Assembly: GCF_000497045.1 (NCBI RefSeq)
Contig: NW_015961989.1
Span: 124,001-188,000 of the forward strand
Direction of reading: 5' to 3'
Source of the DNA: Kalmanozyma brasiliensis GHG001
Lineage: Eukaryota; Basidiomycota; Ustilaginomycetes; Ustilaginales
Length of the DNA: 64,000 bases
The first letter of the stretch is position 1; each line of letters opens with the position of its first letter. The position numbers and the translations under genes were made by a program. This document shows, piece after piece, positions 1 to 10,129 of this stretch. The notes under the pieces were generated by a model. The model saw nothing but the letters and a program-made list of their open reading frames with translations, had not been told where the DNA came from and did not search any database.

Positions 1-2361
1 CGTCTTCCTGCGTGTAGGTGAAGCACGCAGCTTTTTCGGTGATTTGGTGTGTCGACCCGATGCGGCGTCGCTGTCCGACGTGGGGGGTGGGGTGGAGGAC
101 CGTTCGTGCACGTCGCCCGCCGACGCGCGGACGGACGACACAAAGGAGCCGAGGAACTCAATGCTCGAATCCATCTCGTCCACTTCTGGGTCTGCAGTTG
201 TCGGAAGGGAGATGTGACGATCGAGCCCTTTGCGTGTGCCCAAGCCGCCCGTTGCGACGGGGACAGATTCCGTTCGTCGCATGCCTCGCTTCTGCAGGCC
301 GGTTGGGACGAGCAGCTGACGCGGTGTGCGTGATGCGCTGCTTCCCACTGTATCCGATGGAGCAGCAGCAGCAGCGGTGAAGCTCGGAGCAGGAGCAGGA
401 GCAGCGAAGCTTGAAACAGGAGCAGCGGCGGCGAAGCTTTTGCCCATCGTGAGCTTTTGTGCCAACGATGGCTTGGTTGGCCTGACGAACGAGGTCAACG
501 TCATCTGCCCGCTCTTGGACTTTGGTGCTTTCTTGGCTTTCGATGCAGCAGCTTTACGCTCGACCTCCTGCAAGAACGCGGTCAGCAGCGAAGCGCCGCT
601 ATAGCTCAGCCGAAGAAGCGGTTCGGGGATCCACATCAAGAGGGGTGCGTCCGGCGACGGCTTTGCTGTGCCTGGTTTGCGCCGAAAATTCTCCTCCTCA
701 TCAATGTCGGGGGTGTCCGTATACGAGCCGTCGTGGAGTGCTCGGCTGGCTGCGAGCTCTGCATCAAGCCGCGGGTCTATCCCCGCTTCCGCCGCGCGCG
801 CGTGCTCCTCCATCGACATGAGGACGCGAAAGTCAAGGAAGGGGTCGAGCGCCGCGTGCCGTCGCTGCATCTTGATGGCCAGAATGTCGACCGAGCGCAT
901 TTGGGAGGTGTGACTGCCTGACGGCTCGAAGACTGGGTCGGCAGGCGCAGAGGCAAGGGCGGTCTTTGCAAAGAAGTCGGTGATGCGTGTTGCGTTCGGA
1001 CTCTCGTGCAAGGGTCGCTGCTTTTTTGGACCCACGGAAGCGGCGGTGGTGTTGGACGTCGTACCGGCATCAAGCCCGAGCATATGCCGTCGGACACTTT
1101 TGCTCGCCGGACTTTCGACGAGTGCACCCCAGGGTCCCTCGTCCGCCCCTCCGTTGTGCTCGAGCACCTCCTGCCGCAGTCGTCGCACCACCACTCCCGG
1201 TCCGAGGATCGTGCGGAACTTGCCCAGGATGGCCTCCTTCGACCAATTGAAGTAGATTTGCGACAGGCGCGCCAGACGCCCCAGATCCGGTCCCGCCAGC
1301 TTCTGCACCAGGTCCACCGTCTTGCTATCGCTCTTTGAGGTCAATGGGTAAACGTAGAACGCCAGCACCATGCGCGATTCCTTGGTGGACAGGAAATGGT
1401 CTTCGATGGTCGATGCGAGCTTTGGTCGTCTTGACGGAAGGAAGCCGCGCTCGTTGGTGCGAAGCTCTTCACGCACCTCCTCCAGCCATGTTGCCAGAAA
1501 TGATGCAAAGGTGGGACAAGACTTGGACGCCGAGCCCTGGTCCGGATAGGAACGCTTGAATGCGTGGATGAGTGTCGTGCCGAATCCGCCGCGCGCGAGG
1601 GCAAGCGCGATCTTGACACCACAGTTCAGCAGGCCGGTGGTATCGTAGTCTCCGCCAGACATGAGGGCGATCAGGATGAGGCCATCACGGTCGATGCCCA
1701 TGTCGTCGCCGGCGAGATCGACAGCGTTGTACAGGGTGATGAGGTGGTCACGGTCCGATCCAGAGAGCTGGACTTTCGAGGTGGACGCCGTAGCTGGAGC
1801 TTCGTGCGAACCATCTTCGAAGACGTCGCTGCTGGTGGAAGTGGTGCGGCTGAGCGCTTTGGTGCCGGACAGATTCTTGCCCCAGTTGCGAATGAGCACC
1901 TGAGTCCCGAAGAGCAGTGCATCTGAATCGTCTGTCAGGACAGCATCGACAAACCCCGCCTGGTTAAGGTAGGCCAGCTCCGCCTCGGCTTCACCAGGCG
2001 CACGACGCCATTGGTACCCAAACGCTTCGATGAGCTGAGTAAACGGCTGCTCGATAGCGTGTTCTCGACCTTGAACCTGCTTGCCTCTCTTCCAGGTCGG
2101 TCGGCTTGGCCCGTCGAAGACGAAGAGAGGTAGGACGGGCAAGCTGAGCAGCTTGGCTAGTCGGTAGAACAACAGCCGCAGATATGGGTTCGCACCGCCG
2201 GAGCTCTGCTGAGCGTGAAACAGCCAGAGAGATGCATCGATGCCAAGACGAAGGCCTCGAAGCTCGTTCTTGTTTCCGACGAAGGTCGTGAGGCAGTACG
2301 AAGGGAGGGTTGTGGTCTGGGCCGCGGGAGCCAGCTCGGCCCAGAGTCCTGGGATGCCCAT
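1..2361 (-). CDS. GEN1/YEN1-like Holliday junction resolvase, 3' end cut by window edge
   Basis: This is a Rad2/XPG-superfamily structure-specific nuclease; the GEN1/YEN1 branch cuts Holliday junctions symmetrically in late mitosis. The frame starts at ATG 2361 (MGIPGLWAEL, the invariant Rad2-family N-terminus) and stays open for 787 codons to base 1, so the C-terminus lies outside. Acidic active-site motifs are visible: GIDASLW (about 40-46), GEAEAELAYL (about 123-132), DDSD (144-147) and SGGDY (235-239), followed by a helix-hairpin-helix-like stretch. The XPG-N and XPG-I regions are close together, which excludes XPG/RAD2 itself, and the length and tail exclude FEN1. The tail is low-complexity, with an alanine run (residues about 662-668) and two PCNA-box-like motifs (about 457-464 and 619-626). 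No intron is needed. It is divergent from the carboxylesterase at 2771. Assignment to GEN1 rather than EXO1 rests on family resemblance. Confidence 0.85.
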   Translation of the reverse strand, partial: MGIPGLWAELAPAAQTTTLPSYCLTTFVGNKNELRGLRLGIDASLWLFHAQQSSGGANPYLRLLFYRLAKLLSLPVLPLFVFDGPSRPTWKRGKQVQGREHAIEQPFTQLIEAFGYQWRRAPGEAEAELAYLNQAGFVDAVLTDDSDALLFGTQVLIRNWGKNLSGTKALSRTTSTSSDVFEDGSHEAPATASTSKVQLSGSDRDHLITLYNAVDLAGDDMGIDRDGLILIALMSGGDYDTTGLLNCGVKIALALARGGFGTTLIHAFKRSYPDQGSASKSCPTFASFLATWLEEVREELRTNERGFLPSRRPKLASTIEDHFLSTKESRMVLAFYVYPLTSKSDSKTVDLVQKLAGPDLGRLARLSQIYFNWSKEAILGKFRTILGPGVVVRRLRQEVLEHNGGADEGPWGALVESPASKSVRRHMLGLDAGTTSNTTAASVGPKKQRPLHESPNATRITDFFAKTALASAPADPVFEPSGSHTSQMRSVDILAIKMQRRHAALDPFLDFRVLMSMEEHARAAEAGIDPRLDAELAASRALHDGSYTDTPDIDEEENFRRKPGTAKPSPDAPLLMWIPEPLLRLSYSGASLLTAFLQEVERKAAASKAKKAPKSKSGQMTLTSFVRPTKPSLAQKLTMGKSFAAAAPVSSFAAPAPAPSFTAAAAAPSDTVGSSASRTPRQLLVPTGLQKRGMRRTESVPVATGGLGTRKGLDRHISLPTTADPEVDEMDSSIEFLGSFVSSVRASAGDVHERSSTPPPTSDSDAASGRHTKSPKKLRASPTRRKT

Positions 2362-2770
2362 TACGTCATGCTTCTGCGTTGCGGTCGGCCAGGTTCGGTA
2401 GGGCGCCGCAAACGATCCGGATGTCGTCCTGTTCAGAAGATGATGGTGCTGAAGAAGTCGCCAAGGTGTTGTTCGTCCAGGATCAGGAGCTGAGTGCGAA
2501 AGCGGAACGGAAGGTGTTGTTGTTGATGAAGGCGCGTTTGATATGCAGCGTCAAAAAGGTGACACAAAAATGGATTTTGGACCCTGAATCGAGATCAGCT
2601 GGGCGTGCAGCGTAGGGGCGTGTACGACCGCCGCCTAACGACGGTTGCCGAGGCCGGCTTCTTCTACTTGCTCCGCACCATCATCAAGAGCGTGGTAAGC
2701 AAGCGCTTGTTCTACTTCCACCATCAAAAGCATCGGTTCATCGCCGGGCTGCTTATCTTCAAACAGAGAT
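2362..2770. other. Divergent intergenic region, resolvase / carboxylesterase
   Basis: These 409 bp hold the shared upstream region of two divergent genes. I see no convincing TATA box, repeat or small gene in it. Confidence 0.6.
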
Positions 2771-5032
2771 ATGTCGGTCCCTGGCCTCGACAGCGCGTCG
2801 CAAGCGCAGTCCGCCAACGGCTCCACCTCCAACTATGACCTGCTGCTGCCTCTGCAGGGTCGCATCCGACCGCGCCGTCTACACCTGTCAGCATTCACTC
2901 CAGAGACACACGAAGGAAGCGTGCTGGCGTACCTGGGCATTCCCTTCGCTCAGGCACCGATAGGCGAACGTCGCTGGCAAGTGCCTCAAGGCCCTTTGCC
3001 GAGCTGGTCTGCAACGAGGGCCTCGAAATGGCAGTCGGACCCACATCAAGACTTTGCTTCAATGGAGGGCATGTACAAGGGTCGAAAGAATGCCAAGACA
3101 GCGATACCACGAAGCGAGAACTGCCTCTACCTCAACGTGTGGGCGCCAGAGACGGTCGACGATGCCAAGAGACCCGTGCTGGTGTGGATCTATGGCGGGG
3201 CCTTCTCGGTCGGCAACTGTTCTCGACCCTTGCACGATGGGGCGAGGTTGGCGCACGAGAGCGGCTGCATTGTCGTCTCGCTGACATATCGAGTTGGCGC
3301 GATGGGTTTTCTCGGATCACGAACCCTGGCTAACAGCGCAGCGGGAGAGTGGCCGCTAGTGACGCTCGAGGCACTGCGGAGCAAGCCCTCGGCCAGCGAC
3401 AGTATCGGCGTGGGTGCGGGCAACTGGGGCCTCTGGGATCTTGTGAGTGGCTTGCTTTGGGTGCAGAACTCCATCTCGGTCTTTGGCGGCGATGCCAACA
3501 ATGTCACGGTCTTCGGCGAAAGCGCAGGGAGCATCGCCATCCACTACCTTCTCTTGTCGCCCTGCGTCCCTGAGGGTGTCTTCCACAAGGCGATTCTCGA
3601 GAGCGGTGTGGTGGCTACTCTCGTTCCGCGCACGACACAGGCAGTGCAGGCGACGTGGGACTTTCTCGTTCGCTCGCTATGTCCTCACCATCTTCAGGAT
3701 GACGAGGCGGCGCAGCTCGAGTATTTGCGGACACGAGTCAGTGCCGACGACATTGCTACGTGCTTGCGACCCTTGGTAGGCAAACGACCCCGATCCGAAT
3801 ACACGCCGACGCTGTCCGAGCTGCAGCGCTTGCCTCAAGCCCGAGAAGACCTGCAAACCGAGGCGTTTGGTGTGACCGACCAGTGGGGCCCTGTATGGGA
3901 CGGTGTCTTTGTAGATGCCGACTTTGTCGAGCGGGCATTCACTCCACTTCCCCCTAGAAGCAAGCTCCGGAACGGTCGAAGCGGCATCGCGGTCGGCATG
4001 TGTGCAGATGAAGGCACGATGTTCAACTTCCTGATCGCCACTGCGCAGTCGCTGGCAGCTCATCAGGACCTCTTCCATCCTGCCCTGTCGTCCGATCTGG
4101 GCCGCGTCTATGGCTTCGACACTCGCGAACTGAAGACAATCAAGGCAAGTGGAAGCGAAAAGGCGCGACGGGACCAGCAAGCGTTCTACACCTGCGCCAC
4201 CTATACCGGAGACACGCAGTTCACCGCCCCAATTCTGGACTACATGGCCATGCACAGCGGACTATCGGCCCAAGCAGAGCACGTCGACGTGTATGGCTAC
4301 CTCTTGGCGTACAGACCGTCATCAAGAATGCTCGAGGCGCTGACTGTGGTGCCCGAGATGACGGAAGAGTGGGCCGCTTTCCACACGCTCGATATCCCGT
4401 TCGTGTTCGGATTGGTTGGCTCGCCTGACGTCGACGGTCATGCTTTTGTGTCCGAGATGTCGGAGTATGGCGTCGATCCGGATGAGGATGATGGTAGCAA
4501 GATGGCGCCTGGAACAGCACCGCCGACGGCTTCGAAGGGGATGACCAAGGCAGAGAGGGAGCTCAGCCTGTACATGATGCGAACGTGGACCACCTTGGCA
4601 CGGTTGCCAACGACGGAAGACGGTGGTCGGGAAGGGGTCAAACTACCTGATGGGTCGACCTGGCTTCCCCTCCGCTCTTATAGGGCAGATTCAGAAGACC
4701 CAGCCTCGATTGACAACATTCATCTTCTCGCTATCGGCGATGCTCCGCAAGCGCCCGTAAAGGTACGAGCAAGACCGGCGGATGAGCCGATCCGTGTCTA
4801 CCAGACTGCGCTCTCACAGCATCCCTTTGCTCAGCAGCGACCTGTCGCCGGTGAAGCCAGTAGCCTGCAAGAGCGAGTCGATTTCTGGATGCACAAGCCC
4901 ATCACCGGCACAGCGGCCAAGTCGGACGCTTCCGAGGGTGACAAAGACCAGCTTCGGATGTGCCGATATCTCCAGAACTACTACGGATTTTTGTCCACGC
5001 CGCCTCGCTTCATATCCTGGTCAGCGGCCTAG
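2771..5032 (+). CDS. Type-B carboxylesterase / cholinesterase-family alpha/beta hydrolase
   Basis: A 753-residue serine hydrolase of the carboxylesterase type-B family, which cleaves carboxylic esters. The oxyanion-hole region WIYGGAF (about 138-144) follows the family signature NCLYLNVW. The nucleophile elbow is FGESAGS with Ser251; the acid is Glu414 in CADEGTMF; the histidine is His538 in FHTLDIPFVFG, the same spacing and context as the acetylcholinesterase histidine. The catalytic triad is therefore complete. No signal peptide is evident at the N-terminus, unlike many secreted fungal esterases, so an intracellular location is inferred. The protein is longer than the usual 530-600 residues because of a C-terminal extension and acidic inserts (about 570-590). 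ATG 2771 is the first in frame; no intron is needed. The substrate cannot be predicted. Confidence 0.9.
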   Translation: MSVPGLDSASQAQSANGSTSNYDLLLPLQGRIRPRRLHLSAFTPETHEGSVLAYLGIPFAQAPIGERRWQVPQGPLPSWSATRASKWQSDPHQDFASMEGMYKGRKNAKTAIPRSENCLYLNVWAPETVDDAKRPVLVWIYGGAFSVGNCSRPLHDGARLAHESGCIVVSLTYRVGAMGFLGSRTLANSAAGEWPLVTLEALRSKPSASDSIGVGAGNWGLWDLVSGLLWVQNSISVFGGDANNVTVFGESAGSIAIHYLLLSPCVPEGVFHKAILESGVVATLVPRTTQAVQATWDFLVRSLCPHHLQDDEAAQLEYLRTRVSADDIATCLRPLVGKRPRSEYTPTLSELQRLPQAREDLQTEAFGVTDQWGPVWDGVFVDADFVERAFTPLPPRSKLRNGRSGIAVGMCADEGTMFNFLIATAQSLAAHQDLFHPALSSDLGRVYGFDTRELKTIKASGSEKARRDQQAFYTCATYTGDTQFTAPILDYMAMHSGLSAQAEHVDVYGYLLAYRPSSRMLEALTVVPEMTEEWAAFHTLDIPFVFGLVGSPDVDGHAFVSEMSEYGVDPDEDDGSKMAPGTAPPTASKGMTKAERELSLYMMRTWTTLARLPTTEDGGREGVKLPDGSTWLPLRSYRADSEDPASIDNIHLLAIGDAPQAPVKVRARPADEPIRVYQTALSQHPFAQQRPVAGEASSLQERVDFWMHKPITGTAAKSDASEGDKDQLRMCRYLQNYYGFLSTPPRFISWSAA

Positions 5033-5749
5033 AACAGGGTTCCCACCGCTCTGTCATCTTGTAGACATGCATCGCTGTCATCATAGACAGGCTCGACTGA
5101 TGGACGGTACTCAATCTGCTCTGCCATGCCAACGATCGCACACTTTTTCCAAAATTCAAGCTTCTCCGCGGCATTTGCGCTCCCTTTTTTCGGCGCGCGA
5201 TGCACGATGTGCTGCTGACAGCTGCATGATGAGTGGAGGACAAAGCAGCCTTTCCCCACACACCCTGCTTTGATGACGCCGTCCTTTACGACTTCGCCAT
5301 CTTGGCCCCAAATGATGCCGCCTTTGCAGAGCTGTGCTTCGGGATCATTGAGAGGGAGCTGTCAAGATGGAGAACGATATCTGGTCTTGGAAGAACCTGC
5401 CTCGCTGGACGATGGGACGATGGAAGAAAGAGCTGACCGCGTGGGCCCACTGGATTACAAATCGAGCTCGTTTCCAGCGATCGTGGCTGCCCCAAGCGCA
5501 AAAAGCAAGAGGGCCGCGCTCTCTCCGCTCCGCCGCTCCACCTTTCAGTTAGCGCAGCGGATCATCATGCTGACAATTAGCAGCTCTTCTTCCGCTTGTC
5601 TCAGCAGCGAGCAACGTGCACTTACGACCCTTTGGCGCGCTCGCACAGCCTACCAACCGAATCTATATAGCTGCTGATCCTTTCCTCTTTCCTCTTCACG
5701 TCTTTCTCACAATCTCAACCATCCCCGGCTGCCGTATCTCACTGCGACA
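5033..5749. other. Intergenic region upstream of the fasciclin gene
   Basis: This 717-bp gap has no supported gene. It ends in a TATA box and a short pyrimidine-rich leader before the ATG at 5750. Confidence 0.6.
5664..5669 (+). promoter_or_regulatory. Candidate TATA box of the fasciclin-domain gene
   Basis: TATATA lies about 80 bp before ATG 5750 and is followed by a CT-rich stretch, the usual core-promoter arrangement of strongly expressed smut genes. It is a sequence match only. Confidence 0.5.
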
Positions 5750-7327
5750 ATGAGGTTTGCATCTCCCTCGAAGGTCCTCGTGGCCTCGCTCTGCGCAGCT
5801 GGCGTGCAGGCCGCTCCTGCCATCGACCAGCTCGTCTACAACTCTCCCGCTCCATCTGGCCTCGAGGCTCTCACCTTTGGTCTCTCGTCCAAGCTCTCCT
5901 CGGCCTTCAACAATGTCCTCTCGCACGTCTCGCGCCCCGCCGCGGCCACCTACGAGGACGAAGGAAAGACCATCTGGGAAGTCATCAACGCGGACGAAGA
6001 GTTCAAGCAGCTCGCCCACGTCCTCAACTATTCTTCGGATGCCACCAAGGACATCCTCAAGAAGAAGCAGAATCTCACCTTTTTCGCTCCCCTCAACTGG
6101 CATCACCACCGCGATGGCGGCGATGACGACAAGGACGCCTTCTCCGACTTGTCATTCGGACCTGCTTCGATGCAGGAGTGGGGCCGTATCCAGAAGCAGA
6201 TCGCCGACTACGAGCGAGACTACAGCGCCGAGTCCAGCGACCACGACGACGATGACGATGACAAGGAGAAGAAGCGTCGCCGCGAGCTGATCCGTCACCT
6301 CATCGACGCTGCTGCCCTCTACCACCTGGTTCGCTCCGACACTGTGCTTGACGCCAAGGCCATCGCCGACAACTCGAGCGTTGCTACGCTGCTCAACACC
6401 GGCAAGTCTCACGCCAACAACGATGGCACCGACTGGCGTGTTCGCACCGGCAAGAGCCTACTCCCTCTCCCTGCCGTCTACCTCAACTTCTATTCGCGCA
6501 TCGTCAAGCCCGACATCCGCACGAGCAACGGTATCATCCACGCCATCAAGTACCCTCTCATGCTGCCTCCCGATGTGCTGCAGGCGCTCTTCTTCGGCCA
6601 GACCACCTTCTCCACCTCGACGTCGGGTCTGCAGAAAGTGCATGCTGCCAAGTATCTCACCTACCGACCTTGGCACTCGCACCACGGCCACCGCCAGCAC
6701 CATGGTCACGAGCACGATGGCAAGCACGCCATCTCGGCTTGGCACCACGAGACCAATGGTACCTTCAACGGCGTCCCTGCCGAGACGGTCTTTGTCCCCT
6801 CGAACCTGGCCTGGTCGCGTCTGCCGTTTGTGTTCCGCGCCTACCTCTTCTCGCCCTGGGGCTACCACCTGCTCCAGAAGGTGTTCATGCTCCACTCGCT
6901 CCCCTCGGACATTGTCTACGCCGATTTTGTGCACCATGTCAAGCACTCCGGCAAGGCGGCTCCCGAAGCGGTGCACACGACAGTTGAGGGCGGTCGCGCC
7001 AACAAGACCTCATACACCTTCGACACGGTTTTGCCTGCCATCCACGGCAAGAAGGGCGAGTTCGAGACCCTCGATGTCGACGTCTATCGCTACTACCTGC
7101 TCCCCGGTGGAAAGGGCCCGCTCCAGACCAGGATGGTGGTGCAGAACGTCTCGATCATTCTGCAGGACATTCCGGCTAGCAACGGTGTCTTCCACACCAT
7201 CGACAGGATTCTCAAGCCCAAAGGTCATCCTGAGAAGGGCATCTGGGCCGAGGTCGCTGCTGCCGCAGAGGAGGCTGGCTTTGGTACCGTCGACCTGCAC
7301 GCCGAAGCCCAGGCTGACTTGTGGTAA
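5750..7327 (+). CDS. Secreted fasciclin (FAS1) domain protein
   Basis: A 525-residue protein with a clear N-terminal signal peptide (MRFASPSKVLVASLCAAGVQA, probable cleavage after about residue 21). Two FAS1-like regions are seen. The first runs about 80-270 (TIWEVINADEEFKQL, NLTFFAP, a histidine/aspartate-rich insert, NGIIHAIKYPL). The second runs about 290-500 (ETVFVPSNLAW, YHLLQKVFMLHS, NGVFHTIDRIL). FAS1 proteins act in cell-surface adhesion or, in some fungi, at the vacuole. The first domain is split by a charged insert with an aspartate run followed by KEKKRRRE (about 163-178). Several N-glycosylation sequons are present (NYS, NLT, NSS, NGT, NKT, NVS). No C-terminal GPI signal or membrane span is seen, so a soluble secreted or vacuolar protein is inferred. 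It is intron-less with a TATA box about 80 bp upstream. Confidence 0.85.
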   Translation: MRFASPSKVLVASLCAAGVQAAPAIDQLVYNSPAPSGLEALTFGLSSKLSSAFNNVLSHVSRPAAATYEDEGKTIWEVINADEEFKQLAHVLNYSSDATKDILKKKQNLTFFAPLNWHHHRDGGDDDKDAFSDLSFGPASMQEWGRIQKQIADYERDYSAESSDHDDDDDDKEKKRRRELIRHLIDAAALYHLVRSDTVLDAKAIADNSSVATLLNTGKSHANNDGTDWRVRTGKSLLPLPAVYLNFYSRIVKPDIRTSNGIIHAIKYPLMLPPDVLQALFFGQTTFSTSTSGLQKVHAAKYLTYRPWHSHHGHRQHHGHEHDGKHAISAWHHETNGTFNGVPAETVFVPSNLAWSRLPFVFRAYLFSPWGYHLLQKVFMLHSLPSDIVYADFVHHVKHSGKAAPEAVHTTVEGGRANKTSYTFDTVLPAIHGKKGEFETLDVDVYRYYLLPGGKGPLQTRMVVQNVSIILQDIPASNGVFHTIDRILKPKGHPEKGIWAEVAAAAEEAGFGTVDLHAEAQADLW

Positions 7328-9654
7328 GCGACGACAATCGAGATCGGCTTAAACTACGTAGTGCTGCTACAAGTATTCTCAGCGGACGGATGCCACTCAT
7401 CTCTTGCTCGCAATTCATCCTACCTTCCGGATCATGGTGACCGTGATACTGAGTGCGTCTCGAGAGTGTTGCGGTATGACAGCTGTGAAGACCACGGAGA
7501 GAAAGGCTGTCCCGGCCGGAAACGCATCCTGAGCTCTAACAAAGCGGCGCAAATGCAAGCCGTTGGTCGAGGTCACGCCATCCGATTGAACGCAAAAGCG
7601 CATCTCGAGCGAACCGCAGCGCTGATGGCGCGTGGGGGAGCCAATCAAGACCAGCCTTGGCAAGATGGCACAACGCCAGGTGATTGGATCCAGGCACACA
7701 GATTGGGGCTGCAAATTCAATCGGCGCTTTGGACGGCCTCTTTCTGCATTTGTGATTCGTAGGAGTGCAAATTGCAGGCGTGGCCCCCACCGACTGCTCA
7801 CACTAAGTTACCGCACTGTTTCCATCCTTCTCCTGGCGAGCTCGCAAGCTACGTGGGCCCACGGGTTGTGTTCCATTGTTCTCCAGCCTCGGCAGCCGTG
7901 AGCCGATTCAAAAGGGACCAATTGCCTTGCCGATGGGAGAACAATGGATGGAATGGAAAGCGGGTTCAGCGAAGAGCACAATCGAGTGTCGAGTCATCAC
8001 TCAAAACGCATGAAATGGGGCCTTGCAGGGCGACCTTGCGGATGGGAAAATCCAAAAAGGCACGCGCCGACTCGGTCTCACCACAATCCGATTGAAGGCC
8101 TCGCACCAGCCGAAACGGGCTACTTCATAAATGGGCTCTTTATTCGCCCTGCTTCTCATCGGATCGTCTCCGAATGGATCTGCATAGTCCGAGCATCGAG
8201 AAGGAGGGTGACTGAGGCCGATGGGAGCATTTCGAGGGTCGGAGGAGCCGCTCTCGTGGGAAAGGGCCACACGCGATCCATGCGAGCGTGCGGATGACTC
8301 GACCTTCTCAGAAAGAAGTGTGTGTGTGCCGCCGCATCTCCTCATCCTCGGATCGCTGCCGACGAGCGGGATGTCAAATAGGCTCTCTGATCGCGTCAAT
8401 TTTGCGTCGCGTAAGACGGCCTGCTCCATGGATCAGCCATCGTGTTCGCCAGGCCGGCACAACGACGTAAGGCAGCCGAGGTCGCTATGTCCGATTCCTC
8501 GCAAGCCTCCGTTGGAAGACACGCCTTGACGACGTGGAATCCCTTCAGCATCATCCTGCCGATAACAATCGTGATGTCCTCCGTCACTGTCACAAGCCGG
8601 CAACACCGAGAGCCTATCGGCGGCTGTGCCTTGCATGAACCATACGGAGGGGCGCTCTCCGTAAGGAACAAGCTGAGCCGTGTTGACAACGTGTACCATT
8701 TGTGCATGATCCACCGTCGCCTGATCGTCTCAACCCGCCGGCTAAGTTATGACAGTGCCTCTCACAGCCCGCTTGACTTCCAAAGAGCTCGCTGGTCTTG
8801 ATCCATCTCCTGGACCAAACATGGCGCAACCTGTCCTGTGACATCTGGACGGCCCGAGTTGCACTCGTGTAACCCAAGCGGCTGCCAGGGTGAGAATCGA
8901 GTAAAGCATGCTTCCATACGGACGCAAAACCTCAAAGTTGCTAAATCGACGCGAAGAGCAAGCAGCCGCTCTTTTCACCGGGAGCCTGGTGATGATTTGC
9001 GGGTCTCTCCTCGCTCTATCTGCTCCTCGCCCTCTCGGCTCTGGCTTGCATCGCGAGGCCGACTGGTGTCATGCTGCGATACGGACCCTCTGTCTGTCCA
9101 CCACCCTTTTGGAGCCTCAGAGGATCCTGGCGTTTGCACCGGCACCACCGCTTCAGCATTTCATCTGGCTCGCAGCGCAATCGTGGTTCACATTGCAGAC
9201 GAGAGGGACGGTGACTGTGCAACAACGCAGGCCGAGTAGGCGCTCCAAGCGGGCGTGGGAAATACTCGTACCATGCAGTTGCCAGTGCGAGGTGGGCTCG
9301 TGAGACAGCTGTCCATACGGCTCGTGACTTGGGATTGAGTTCGACCGAGTTTGACGCTGCTGCCTGACGCCAGTCTCGGATCGCGCCCATGTTCATTTTC
9401 AATCACCCTGATTTTTTTTGGGCGTCTCGCCTGTCAACTTGGAAACAAAGCGATCAGGCTCTTCACCTGTCTTCTTTTCGAGGCGATCCTTTTGGACCAT
9501 CGTTCTGGCGAACAGGGAGTGTCCCTCGTTTTGTGTTTGCTCGGTTGACTGCTCTTTCGCCTGAGAGCAAGCAAACATGATTCCTGTCCCTGATCTTCTG
9601 CTTTTCTTCCCGTCTGTGATCCTCCCTCGAGACTGCCGTCTGCTGCCCTTTCCC

Positions 9655-9660
9655 TTATAA
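9655..9660 (+). promoter_or_regulatory. Candidate TATA-like element of the bZIP gene
   Basis: TTATAA lies within a CT-rich stretch about 470 bp before the first plausible long-frame ATG (10130). Transcription from here would place the MFF mini-ORF at 9905 in the leader. Confidence 0.35.
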
Positions 9661-9904
9661 CACGAGCCTTCCCTCTTCCCATACCTCGCTCCCTTCTTTC
9701 CTCCATCTTCTCCAGATTCCTTCCAACCAACACCATCTCAATCAGTCTATCTTCACCTCGAAGATCTCTTGACTTCTACGGAAATCGATCTCTGCTCCGC
9801 TACAGATTTCCGTTGTTCACCACCTCTGCCTAACGTATCGCTCCAAGCGATCTCACTATTTCCTACAGCTGCTTTTTCACCCCTGACCACGTAGCTGGCC
9901 CACC

Positions 9905-9916
9905 ATGTTCTTCTAA
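9905..9916 (+). promoter_or_regulatory. Upstream mini-ORF (Met-Phe-Phe-stop) in the bZIP leader
   Basis: ATG TTC TTC TAA is the only ATG between the TTATAA at 9655 and the ATG at 10130. A very short upstream ORF is typical of GCN4/cpc-1/cpcA leaders, where it controls reinitiation during amino-acid starvation. Whether it is transcribed is not shown by the sequence. Confidence 0.4.
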
Positions 9917-10129
9917 ACGGTCTCCCCGTCTAGACGCGCTTGATTCTTTCTCGTTACACGAAGAAAGGACAGACTCCCTAACTCCATCGTTACAGCCTCT
10001 CCCCCCTACCACCACTTCCACATTGTATTCCAATCTCCCTACCGGGTTGATTTCTACGTTGTCTTCTCTGACCAACAACACCACCGTCAACTTGACAGCT
10101 CCTACTAAGCTGTCCTTAAACTCGCCAAT

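Larger units (their letters stand above)
7328..10129. other. Long intergenic region upstream of the bZIP gene
   Basis: No gene is supported between the fasciclin stop and the bZIP 5' end. Open frames here are short, overlap on both strands and resemble no family I know. From about 9590 onward the strand is pyrimidine-rich, as expected for a leader, with TTATAA at 9655-9660. It could hold an unannotated non-coding RNA; nothing in the sequence shows one. Confidence 0.5.

Noticed and set aside
6348..7352. 334-codon frame overlapping the fasciclin gene
   Set aside because: It is out of frame with the FAS1 protein, Ser/Thr/Pro/Arg-rich from codon bias, with no domain.
7991..8300. Two GCN4-type half-sites (GAGTCA at 7991, TGACTC at 8295) upstream of the bZIP gene, suggesting autoregulation
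   Set aside because: A six-base core is expected about once or twice by chance in 2.8 kb over both strands, and the sites are more than 1.8 kb from the coding region.
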